A stretch of 64,000 nucleotides of DNA from contig CADBZH010000017.1 in assembly GCA_902799045.1 (NCBI GenBank), positions 21,058 to 85,057 of the forward strand, written 5' to 3'. The notes under the pieces were generated by a model. It did not search any database. It saw nothing but the letters and a program-made list of their open reading frames with translations, and had not been told where the DNA came from. This DNA is from an uncultured Eubacteriales bacterium. Lineage in GTDB: Bacteria; Bacillota; Clostridia; Christensenellales; Aristaeellaceae. This document shows, one piece after another, positions 1 to 7,311 of the stretch (position 1 is its first letter; the number at the start of each line of letters is the position of its first letter). The position numbers and the translations under genes were made by a program.

Positions 1-690
1 CGCGCCGTCGGCGTTCATGTCGTAGACGGTGATTTTCGCGGTGTACTGCTCCACGGTGTCGTCGTCGCGCAGGCCCACGGTGAAATCGTCGATTTGCAGC
101 ATGCGGCCGGTGTCCCCGATGGGCTTCACGTCGCCCGGCACGCCGTAGACGGCGTACTGCTCCTGGGTCATCTGCCCCAGGCCGAAGCCCAGGATCAGCA
201 GCAGGATGCCCAGGTGGCACACCCAGGCGCCCCACAGGCCCGCCCGGTGCTTCGAGGCGAACAGGGCTTCGCGGCCGTCCTCCGTCTGGCAGGCAATGGG
301 CGCGGGCATGCGCAGGCGCGCGAACACGGCCCGCGGGTCCGCGATGTTCGCGGCGGAGACGTCGCCCGGGTCCTTCAGCGCGCCCTCGGGGCGGCCCTCC
401 GCCTTCGCGAGGCGGATCAGCCGGGGCAGCCGCGTCAGGTTGCACAGCGTCAGGTTCAGGCACAGGAAGCCGGTGATGGCGATGAACCAGGCGCTGTGGA
501 AGGCGTCGTCCAGCCCCAGCGCCAGGATCAACGCCGCCGTGCGCTCGGAGTAGCGCTGGGCGTACCAGTCGTAGCTCTGTCCCTGGGTGACCAGGCTGCC
601 CACCGAGCACGCGACGGCCAGCACCACCAGCAGGGCGATGGCGAAGCGCATCGAGGCGATGAATTTGTAGATTCTCTTGAAAACACTCAT
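1..690 (-). CDS. resB: ResB-like cytochrome c biogenesis protein (3' part outside window)
   Basis: The 230 visible residues begin MSVFKRIYKFIASMRFAIAL and have no stop before the window edge, so the C-terminus is missing. There is a first membrane helix (about 13-33) after a short basic N-terminus, a second near 60-80 (HSAWFIAITGFLCLNLTLCN), and a third near 155-175 (WVCHLGILLLILGFG) carrying a His. This is the arrangement of ResB, a core part of the system II (ResBC) machinery that delivers heme to apocytochromes c outside the membrane. It lies 53 bp downstream of nrfA on the same strand, which makes sense because NrfA needs five covalently attached hemes. ResC/CcsA is expected just beyond the window. 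The family call is from recognition of the sequence pattern; the pairing with nrfA is inference. Confidence 0.8.
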   Translation of the reverse strand, partial: MSVFKRIYKFIASMRFAIALLVVLAVACSVGSLVTQGQSYDWYAQRYSERTAALILALGLDDAFHSAWFIAITGFLCLNLTLCNLTRLPRLIRLAKAEGRPEGALKDPGDVSAANIADPRAVFARLRMPAPIACQTEDGREALFASKHRAGLWGAWVCHLGILLLILGFGLGQMTQEQYAVYGVPGDVKPIGDTGRMLQIDDFTVGLRDDDTVEQYTAKITVYDMNADGA

Positions 691-743
691 TTTGCTTCAA
701 AAAACGGGGGCGTCGTTGCGACGCCCCTGCGGGAATTTCCTTG

Positions 744-2036
744 CTATGCGTCTTCCGCGTCCAGCAGCGCCATGGCCTCGCCGATCTTCGCCTCGGCGGT
801 GTCCAGGCAGCGCATGGACAGCTCGGAGTTGTGCGCGCCCTCGGAGTTCTCGACATAGCAGAAGTCGAAGAACCACTGGGCCTCGCGGTGCAGCCTGCGC
901 ACGGCCTCCAGGTCCTCCTCGGCCCACGTGCCGGAGGCCGCGGCGTCGGCCAGGGCCGTCTTCATGGCGCTGAGGGCGTTGCCCACCTCGGTTTCCCGGG
1001 CGGTGACGCGATCCTGGATGCCGCGCACCATCTTCACCATGTCGGTGTCGCCGTGGCAGGTGGCGCAGTTCTCCAGCAGCATCTGGTTTTCCAGCGGGCT
1101 CACCAGCAGGTGGCTGTGGTACACGGCGCCGTCCTCGCTCATCTCCATGGGCATGTGGCAGTCCGCGCAGTTGAGCAGCGCGGCGTGCTTGCCGGACAGG
1201 AAGGTCTCCATCTCCGGGTGCTGGGCCTTGAGCAGGCGGGTGCCGGTGCTCTCCTGGGTCCAGTCGGCAAAGTCGATGGAATCGTAGTAGGCCAGGATCG
1301 CCTCGGGGGTCATGGCGGCCACGCCGTCATAGGGCATCATGGTCTCGCTGTCGGCGGGGGTGAAGTAGTATTCGATGTGGCACTGGCCGCAGGACAGCGT
1401 GGCCGGGTCGATGGCGGCGGCGTTCTCGCCCAGGGCCTTGTTCACGTAGCTGTGGGTCACCACCAGGGCGCCGCCGTTGCCGGCGTCGTTGCCGTGGCAG
1501 GTGTAGCAGCTGACGTTCTCCTCCATCATGGCCTCGACCTCTTCAAAGGGCATGCTGTACACGCCCACGCCCTGGTCGTTCACTAGCTTGGCGAAGTTCG
1601 GGGTCTTGCAGGTCAGGCAGTTGGCCTTGGCGTGGGGGCGCTGGGTCTTGTGCACGTCCTCCAGCGTGTATTCGTGGCCGCGGGCGCTGCCGTAATCCTT
1701 GGCGAAGCCGTAGCCCTCGTAGATGTTGACGAGGTACGGGTCCTCCTCCAGATAGTCGGTCACGTAGCTGTTCTTGGAATTGTCGCCCATCGTGGCCACG
1801 ATTTCCGGGTACACCGCGGCCCAGTCGGAGGCGTTCACGGTGCCGTCCCTGCCGGTGGCCTCGGGGGCCTCCACGTTCAGATACTGAATGTCCGAGCGCG
1901 AAAGCGGGCCCAGCTCGCCGCGGTTTTGCAGGTGGTACATCAGCTTGCCGCCGGTGAACAGGCCCGCCAGGCCCAGCACCGTCGCGACCACCACCGCGCC
2001 CGCGCCGATCAGTTTGATGCGTTGCTTCTTATCCAT
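744..2036 (-). CDS. nrfA: Cytochrome c nitrite reductase, ammonia-forming (NrfA)
   Basis: This 430-residue protein reduces nitrite to ammonium with six electrons outside the cytoplasmic membrane. Five heme motifs are visible in the NrfA order: CLTCK (140-144, the lysine-ligated catalytic heme that defines the family), CYTCH (177-181), CGQCH (216-220), CADCH (290-294) and CATCH (324-328). The active-site Arg119 (ARGHEY), the EYY segment after the third motif and His273 (LKAQHPEMET) are all present. The end is shorter than in the 478-residue E. coli enzyme. Residues 8-30 form a membrane helix that may act as an uncleaved anchor. No nrfH quinol dehydrogenase is next to it; instead it follows rnfB by 15 bp with its own SD (GAGGAGG), so it appears co-transcribed with the Rnf complex. 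Confidence 0.93.
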   Translation of the reverse strand: MDKKQRIKLIGAGAVVVATVLGLAGLFTGGKLMYHLQNRGELGPLSRSDIQYLNVEAPEATGRDGTVNASDWAAVYPEIVATMGDNSKNSYVTDYLEEDPYLVNIYEGYGFAKDYGSARGHEYTLEDVHKTQRPHAKANCLTCKTPNFAKLVNDQGVGVYSMPFEEVEAMMEENVSCYTCHGNDAGNGGALVVTHSYVNKALGENAAAIDPATLSCGQCHIEYYFTPADSETMMPYDGVAAMTPEAILAYYDSIDFADWTQESTGTRLLKAQHPEMETFLSGKHAALLNCADCHMPMEMSEDGAVYHSHLLVSPLENQMLLENCATCHGDTDMVKMVRGIQDRVTARETEVGNALSAMKTALADAAASGTWAEEDLEAVRRLHREAQWFFDFCYVENSEGAHNSELSMRCLDTAEAKIGEAMALLDAEDA

Positions 2037-2051
2037 GGTATGCCTCCTCGA

Positions 2052-2873
2052 TCACGCGGGAATATCCTGCCGCGCTTCATCGCGCACCGGCGGGGTGATG
2101 ACCCTCACCGGGCACTTCTCGGCGCACTTGCCGCACTGGACGCAATTTTCGTAATTCACGTGGGCCAGGCTGTTCTCCACGTGGATGGCGTCGTACTCGC
2201 ACTGGCGGGTGCACACGCCGCAGCCGATGCAGCCCGCGGAGCAGACCTTCTTCACCATCGGGCCGCGATCGTGGTTGGAGCAGCGCACCGCCACCCGCTT
2301 GAATTCGGGCACCAGCTCGATCAGGCCGCGGGGGCACGCCTTCACGCACAGGCCGCAGCCCACGCATTTCTTGCGGTTCACCATCGCCACGCCGTCGATC
2401 ACGCGGATGGCGTCCTGCGGGCAGACAGTGGCGCAGGAGCCGAAGCCCAGGCAGCCGTAGCCGCAGTCCGTGACGTTCAAGCCGGCCAGGACGGCGCTTC
2501 GGCAGTCCTGGATGCCGATGTAGTTGCCCTGGTTGTGGGTGGCCTCGCAGGTGCCCGCGCAGCGCACGAACGCCACCTTGCGCTCCACCGCCCCGGCGTC
2601 CACGCCCATGATGGCGGCCACCTGCTTCGCCACCGGCGTGCCGCCCACGGGGCAGCCGTTGGCCGGGGCCTCGCCGCTGGCGATGGCGGCGGCCATGGCG
2701 TCGCAGCCGGCGTAGCCGCAGGCGCCGCAGTTGTTGCCGGGCAGCACCTCGCGCACGGCGCTTTCGCGTTCGTCCACCTTCACTTCAAACTTCTTGCCGG
2801 TATAGACCAGGCCCGCGCCGACCACGATGCCGATCACGGCGATCACCAGCGTTGTAATGACAATCGTCTGCAT
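2052..2873 (-). CDS. rnfB: Rnf complex iron-sulfur subunit RnfB
   Basis: RnfB carries electrons between ferredoxin and the membrane part of the Rnf ion-pumping complex. The 273-residue protein starts with one membrane helix (about 3-25), followed by the RnfB-specific [4Fe-4S] site NNCGACGYAGC plus a later CP (about 48-75). Then come several ferredoxin-type clusters: a central CGYGCLGFGSC...CP, CVGCGLCVKACP, CIGCGVCTRQC and a C-terminal CVQCGKCAEKCP. Fe-S density and length match clostridial RnfB. It is the last rnf gene in the operon; rnfA is 13 bp upstream and nrfA 15 bp downstream. Confidence 0.95.
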   Translation of the reverse strand: MQTIVITTLVIAVIGIVVGAGLVYTGKKFEVKVDERESAVREVLPGNNCGACGYAGCDAMAAAIASGEAPANGCPVGGTPVAKQVAAIMGVDAGAVERKVAFVRCAGTCEATHNQGNYIGIQDCRSAVLAGLNVTDCGYGCLGFGSCATVCPQDAIRVIDGVAMVNRKKCVGCGLCVKACPRGLIELVPEFKRVAVRCSNHDRGPMVKKVCSAGCIGCGVCTRQCEYDAIHVENSLAHVNYENCVQCGKCAEKCPVRVITPPVRDEARQDIPA

Positions 2874-2886
2874 ATCGACACCTCCA

Positions 2887-3468
2887 TCAGAACGACAGGC
2901 CGGAGAAGCCCAGGAACGCGATGGACATCAGCGCCGCGGAGATCAGCACGATGGGCGCGCCGCGCAGCGGGGCGGGCAGGTCTTCCTCGTGGATGCGGCT
3001 GCGGATGCCCGCCAGCAGCACGATGGCGATGGTGTAACCCACGGCCGTGCCGAAGCCGGAGAGCACGCTCTCGATGAAGTTATAGCCGTCCTGCACGTTG
3101 GTCAGGGCCACGCCCAGCACGGCGCAGTTGGTGGTGATCAGCGGCAGGTAGATGCCCAGCGCCTTGTACACGGCGGGGGATTTCTTCTTCAGGAACATCT
3201 CCACCACCTGCACCAGCGCGGCGATCACCAGGATGAACACGATGGTCTTCATGAAGTCCAGGCCCAGCGGGGCGAGGACGAAATCGTAGAGCAAGCTCGC
3301 CACGGCGCTGGCGATGGTGATGACGAAGATCACCGCGCCGCCGAGGGAAGCGCTGGCCTTCATCTGCTTGGATACGCCCAGGAATGAGCAGATGCCCAGG
3401 AACTGGTTCAGCACCACGTTGTTGATCAGGGCGCCGGAAATGATGATGAGGATCAGGTTGTGGTTCAC
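2887..3468 (-). CDS. rnfA: Rnf complex membrane subunit RnfA
   Basis: A 193-residue, six-helix membrane protein of the RnfA/RnfE (NqrD/E) family. The early segment NNVVLNQFLGICSFLGVSKQ is the conserved half-channel region that in related complexes places a Cys at a membrane-embedded Fe-S site, paired with the equivalent region of RnfE. TTNCAVLGVAL is the second conserved Cys segment. The start overlaps the end of rnfE by 4 bp, so translation is probably coupled. Role: with RnfE it forms the core through which electrons and ions (Na+ or H+) are coupled. Confidence 0.95.
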   Translation of the reverse strand: MNHNLILIIISGALINNVVLNQFLGICSFLGVSKQMKASASLGGAVIFVITIASAVASLLYDFVLAPLGLDFMKTIVFILVIAALVQVVEMFLKKKSPAVYKALGIYLPLITTNCAVLGVALTNVQDGYNFIESVLSGFGTAVGYTIAIVLLAGIRSRIHEEDLPAPLRGAPIVLISAALMSIAFLGFSGLSF

Positions 3469-4151
3469 TTGCCGGTCACCTCCTCAGACTTGACGCAGGC
3501 CTTGGCGCAGTTGGCGCACACGCCGTCGCAGCCGCTCTCCACCAGCTTGCGCTGGCGCGTCTTGATGCCCAGGGCGTTCATCACCGCGATGATCAGGGCG
3601 ATGATGAGGAACGCTCCCGGAGGCTGCACGAAGATGCCCATCGGCTCGACGCCGGCCGGCAGGAAGGGGACGCCGAAGGCCGTGCCGTTGCCCAGCGCCT
3701 CGCGCAGCAGGCCGGCCAGGGTCAGCGCCAGCGTGAAGCCCAGGCCCATGCCCACGCCGTCCATCACGGAGAGCAGGGGGGTGTGCTTGTTGGCGTAGGC
3801 CTCCGCGCGGCCCAGGATGATGCAGTTCACGACGATCAGCGGGATATAGATGCCCAGGGCCGTGTACAGCGAGGGCAGGTAGGCCTCGATCAGCAGCTCC
3901 GTCACCGTCACCAGCGAGGCCACCACCACGATGTAGGCCGGCAGGCGCACCTGGTCCGGAATGACCTTGCGCATCAGGCTGATCACCAGGTTGGACAGGA
4001 TCAGCACCGCCGTGGTGGACAGGCCCATGCCGATGCCGTTCATCGCCCGGGTGGACACGGCCAGCGTCGGGCACATGCCCAGCATCAGTATCAGCGTCGG
4101 GTTTTCCTTCACGACGCCGTTGTACAGGCGTTCGAGGTATTTGTTCATCAC
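3465..4151 (-). CDS. rnfE: Rnf complex membrane subunit RnfE
   Basis: A 228-residue membrane protein homologous to RnfA. The hallmarks are the early ENPTLILMLGMCPTLAVSTR segment and the later VVNCIILGRAEAYA segment, each with the conserved Cys. About six helices are visible. The last 30 residues add a Cys-rich tail (GCDGVCANCAKACV, four Cys) beyond the usual fold, as seen in some clostridial RnfE; it might bind metal, which is inference. It overlaps both the preceding rnfDG (4 bp) and the following rnfA (4 bp). Confidence 0.94.
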   Translation of the reverse strand: MMNKYLERLYNGVVKENPTLILMLGMCPTLAVSTRAMNGIGMGLSTTAVLILSNLVISLMRKVIPDQVRLPAYIVVVASLVTVTELLIEAYLPSLYTALGIYIPLIVVNCIILGRAEAYANKHTPLLSVMDGVGMGLGFTLALTLAGLLREALGNGTAFGVPFLPAGVEPMGIFVQPPGAFLIIALIIAVMNALGIKTRQRKLVESGCDGVCANCAKACVKSEEVTGK

Positions 4152-5722
4152 TCGTTGCCTCCCTTCACCACATTCTGGAAGAAGTCGAGGGCGGCGTTCA
4201 CGGCGTTCACCACGGCGCCGGAGGTGGTGCTCGCGCCGGAGATCGTGTCGATCTGCTCCGGCTCGGTGGAGCCGCCAGCCTTGTTCAGCACGAAGGCGCT
4301 CACGGCCTTGCCGGCGAACTGGGCCTTGAATTCCGGCTCGTCCACCCGCATGCCCATGCCGGCGGTCTCGTGCAGCTCGGTAAAGGCGATGCCGTTCACG
4401 GTGCCGTCGGTGGAGAGGCCCACGGCGAAGGTGATGTTGCCGTCGAAGCCGTCGGCGGTGGTGACGCTGATGGCATAGCCCACGGGCTCGCCCGCCGCGT
4501 CCGCGCCGACATACACTTCATTGATGGTGCTGCGGCCGAAGCCGGTGCCGTACACCGCGCCGCCCAGGTCCGCCACGGCCTGATCCAGCGCCGCGTCGCT
4601 TTCGATGCGGTCCGCCTCCGGCACGACCGCCTGGTAGGAGGCCGCCCGCGCCGCGCGGTTCTGCTCGTCGATGGTGTCCTTCGTCATGGAGTAGACGCCG
4701 GACAGCGCCAGGCCTGCCACCAGCGTGATCACGGTCAGCACCACCACGGGGCGGGGGATCCGCTGGGACAGCGGCACCTTGCCCTCGCGCCGCACGGCGT
4801 TGCGCCGGAAGGCGAAGGGCTTCGGGATCACGTAGGTGTCGATCAGGGGGGTGAACAGGTTGGCGATGATCACGGAATAGCTGAACGAATCCGCCGCGCC
4901 GCCCTTGATGCGGAACAGCGCGCCCAGCACGCCGATCAGCGCGCCGTAGACCGCCTGGCCGAGCTTGCCGACGGGGCTGGTCACGTAGTCGGTGGCCATG
5001 TAGAACGCGCCCATCACCACGCCGCCGCCGCACAGGTGGGCCAGCAGGAACTTCCAGTCGAAGCCCTGGCCGCCGAACAGCGCCATGAACAGCGTGAACG
5101 CGCCCAGCACGGAGAAGCAGATCTGGCCGTGGATGATGTCCAGCGCCCACAGCACCAGGCCGCCCGCCAGCAGCGCCAGCACGGAGCCGCCGATGACGCC
5201 GCTGGCCGTGCCGAGGAACATCTTCGAGATGTCCACGGCCTGGCCGGCCTTCATCATCGCGACCGGCGTGGCCGAGGACACGCCGTCCACCATCTGGAAG
5301 GTGGACATCGTGCGCCCGAAGGAGATCAGCAGGAAGCAGCGGGCTGCCAGCGCGGGGTTGACGAAGTTCTTGCCCAGGCCGCCGAAGCAGCACTTCACCA
5401 CGATGATGGCGAACACGCTGCCGATGACCGGCATGCTCAGCGGCACGGTGGGCGAGAGGGAGAGTGCCAGCATCAGCCCGGTGACGACGGCGCTGCCGTC
5501 CTTCCAGGTGTCAGGCTTGTGGCACAGCTTGTCAAAGGCGAATTCGGCGCCCACGGCCGCCGCCACCGCCAGCAGCACCACCAGCAGCGCGTGCAGGCCG
5601 TTGACGGCCACGCCCACGACGGTCGCCGGGAGCAGCGAGAGCGCGACCACGCGCATGATGAACCCGGTGGTCCATTTGTCCCGCGCGTGGGGGCTGGAGG
5701 AGAGGTTCAACGCGGTGTTCAC
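4148..5722 (-). CDS. RnfD-RnfG fusion protein of the Rnf complex
   Basis: One uninterrupted 524-residue frame encodes two subunits that are normally separate. Residues 1 to about 315 are RnfD: many membrane helices and the covalent-FMN motif SSATP (149-153, Thr152). Residues about 325-524 are RnfG: one membrane helix (about 328-345), a periplasmic FMN-binding domain, and the flavinylation motif DTISGASTTSGA near the C-terminus (492-503, probable FMN-Thr500). The linker is short (RREGKVPLSQRIPRP). Two covalent FMNs would therefore sit on one chain. It overlaps rnfC and rnfE by 4 bp each. The order C-DG-E-A-B equals the standard rnfCDGEAB order, so the fusion arose by loss of the D/G boundary. 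Confidence 0.92.
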   Translation of the reverse strand: MNTALNLSSSPHARDKWTTGFIMRVVALSLLPATVVGVAVNGLHALLVVLLAVAAAVGAEFAFDKLCHKPDTWKDGSAVVTGLMLALSLSPTVPLSMPVIGSVFAIIVVKCCFGGLGKNFVNPALAARCFLLISFGRTMSTFQMVDGVSSATPVAMMKAGQAVDISKMFLGTASGVIGGSVLALLAGGLVLWALDIIHGQICFSVLGAFTLFMALFGGQGFDWKFLLAHLCGGGVVMGAFYMATDYVTSPVGKLGQAVYGALIGVLGALFRIKGGAADSFSYSVIIANLFTPLIDTYVIPKPFAFRRNAVRREGKVPLSQRIPRPVVVLTVITLVAGLALSGVYSMTKDTIDEQNRAARAASYQAVVPEADRIESDAALDQAVADLGGAVYGTGFGRSTINEVYVGADAAGEPVGYAISVTTADGFDGNITFAVGLSTDGTVNGIAFTELHETAGMGMRVDEPEFKAQFAGKAVSAFVLNKAGGSTEPEQIDTISGASTTSGAVVNAVNAALDFFQNVVKGGNE

Positions 5723-7068
5723 TTCTTGGCGCCCCCTTCCGCGCGCTTGCGCGCCAGTATTTCAGACTTGGTTTGCTTGAACGTCTGCATCAGCGGCCGC
5801 TTGGCCGGGCAGATGTAGGTGCAGGAGCCGCATTGGATGCACTCCAGGCCGTAGAGCCGCGTCTCATAGCGCTTCAGATCGCCCATCAGCACGGCCTCGG
5901 CCATCAGCTGGGGCAGCAGGCCCACCGGGCACACCGTGGTGCAGCGCCCGCAGCGCAGGCAGGACGTGCGCTGCAGCTCGGCCTTCTCGTTCGGATCGTC
6001 CGCCAGCAGCGTCAGGCCGTTGTTCTGCTTCTGGATCGGCACGTCCAGGCTGGACAGGGCGATGCCCATCATCGGGCCGCCGGCCAGCGCCTTTTTGAGG
6101 GTCACGCCCGCCTTGACGCCGCCCGCGGCCTCCAGCAGCTCTGCAAAGCTGGTGCCGTCGCGCACGATGTAGTTGCCGGGGTTCGCCGCCGCCTCGCCGG
6201 AGAGGGTGAGGCACTGGGAAAACAGCGGCTCGTTGTACAGCGCGGCGCGCTGGATGGCGTAGAGGGTGCCCACGTTGTCCACGATGCAGCCCACGTCCGC
6301 CGGCAGCTTCGACAGCGGGAAATCCACGCCGGCGATGGCCTGGATCAGGCTGCGCTCGCCGCCCTGGGGATACTTGGTCTTCATGGCCTGCACCCGCACG
6401 CGGCTCTTGCCGGAGGCCGCGCCCTGCATGGCGGCGATGGCCTCGGGCTTGTTGTCCTCGATGGCGATGACGCCCTCGGCGTTGGGGAACAGCCTGAGCG
6501 TCAGCTCCAAGCCCTCGACGATCTCGGCGGCCCGGGTGCGCATCAGCTGGTCGTTGCCGGTCAGGTAGGGCTCGCACTCCGCGCCGTTGGCGATCACGAA
6601 GCGGATGGCCTGCGGATCGCGCGGCTTCAGCTTCACGTGGGTGGGGAAGCCCGCGCCGCCCAGGCCGACCACGCCGGCGTCCTGCACGCGCTGGAGGATC
6701 TCGTCGTTGGTGACGGCGGAGGGCTCCTGGCGCCGGCCAAAGCCCTCCATGGGCGTGAACTGGCCGTCGTTGTCCACCACGATGCACTCCATCATGCCGC
6801 CGGTCAGCACCCGCCGCTTCTCCACGGCCTTCACCGTGCCGGAGCAGGAGGACGCGATGTGGGCGGAGACGAAGCCGTCCGCCTCGGCGATGCGCTGGCC
6901 CACCAGCACGGCGTCGCCCTTCTTCACGATGGGCTTGGCGGGCTTTCCGATGTGCTGCGACAGCGGAAAGACCATTTCGCCCGTGGGCAGGAATTCGCGC
7001 AGCGGCATTTCCCGGCTCAGCTCCTTGCGGCCCGCCGGATGCACTCCGCCACGAAAGGTGTCCTTCAA
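5719..7068 (-). CDS. rnfC: Rnf complex NADH/ferredoxin-side subunit RnfC
   Basis: A 449-residue soluble subunit that binds NAD(H) and FMN and docks on the membrane complex. Visible are the N-terminal TFRGGVHPAGRKEL opening, the SCSGTVKAVEKR barrel-sandwich region, the GLGGAGFPTHVKL nucleotide site, the NGAECEPYLTGND segment, and two C-terminal [4Fe-4S] motifs CLRCGRCTTVCP and CIQCGSCTYICP. I choose the TTG at 7068: it has a GGGGAG ribosome site 9 bp upstream and starts exactly where family members start. An upstream in-frame TTG at 7113 would add 15 unconserved residues without a good site. First gene of the rnf-nrfA-resB operon. Confidence 0.93.
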   Translation of the reverse strand: MKDTFRGGVHPAGRKELSREMPLREFLPTGEMVFPLSQHIGKPAKPIVKKGDAVLVGQRIAEADGFVSAHIASSCSGTVKAVEKRRVLTGGMMECIVVDNDGQFTPMEGFGRRQEPSAVTNDEILQRVQDAGVVGLGGAGFPTHVKLKPRDPQAIRFVIANGAECEPYLTGNDQLMRTRAAEIVEGLELTLRLFPNAEGVIAIEDNKPEAIAAMQGAASGKSRVRVQAMKTKYPQGGERSLIQAIAGVDFPLSKLPADVGCIVDNVGTLYAIQRAALYNEPLFSQCLTLSGEAAANPGNYIVRDGTSFAELLEAAGGVKAGVTLKKALAGGPMMGIALSSLDVPIQKQNNGLTLLADDPNEKAELQRTSCLRCGRCTTVCPVGLLPQLMAEAVLMGDLKRYETRLYGLECIQCGSCTYICPAKRPLMQTFKQTKSEILARKRAEGGAKK

Positions 7069-7138
7069 GTTCCTCGACTCCCCTCGTCCTATATTTTTGA
7101 AATGTGCTATCAACCCATATTAGCGATGGTATACAAAT

Positions 7139-7167
7139 ATTCTATCATATATAGGTGACTTTGTAAA
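7139..7167 (-). promoter_or_regulatory. Probable sigma-A promoter of the rnf-nrf operon
   Basis: Read on the minus strand: TTTACA, 17-bp spacer, TAGAAT, ending about 70 bp before the chosen rnfC start. Both boxes are one base from consensus and lie in an AT-rich pocket of an otherwise GC-rich region. Confidence 0.6.
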
Positions 7168-7207
7168 TGGCAGTTCCCATCAAAACGCTTGCAATTCGAC
7201 GCAAAAA

Positions 7208-7263
7208 GCAAATGTAAATTTGAGGCCTTTTCCCTTTACATTTGCGCCGGTTTATAGTAAAAT
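7208..7263 (+). promoter_or_regulatory. PTS operon promoter with overlapping 11-bp inverted repeat
   Basis: TTTACA (7235-7240), 17-bp spacer and TAAAAT (7258-7263) form a good promoter reading into the PTS permease. A perfect inverted repeat, GCAAATGTAAA (7208-7218) and TTTACATTTGC (7235-7245), has its right arm on the -35 box. This suggests an operator for a sugar-responsive regulator, though a 16-bp loop would also allow a hairpin. No regulator gene is adjacent. Confidence 0.6.
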
Positions 7264-7311
7264 AACAGTTAATCAGGGCGTTTACGCCCAATGAAAAGAG
7301 GGGGAGAGATC

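Noticed and set aside
744-2036. Octaheme or hydroxylamine-type multiheme enzyme
   Set aside because: Exactly five heme motifs with CxxCK first, plus the NrfA-specific Arg, EYY and KAQHP segments.
94-3387. Long plus-strand open frames opposite the rnf-nrf operon and similar His/Arg/Ala-rich frames elsewhere
   Set aside because: They are antisense shadows of GC-rich genes, with low-complexity composition, no ribosome sites and no recognisable domains.
5719-7113. rnfC start at the TTG at 7113
   Set aside because: Adds residues not seen in RnfC and lacks a good ribosome site; the TTG at 7068 has one and fits the family start.
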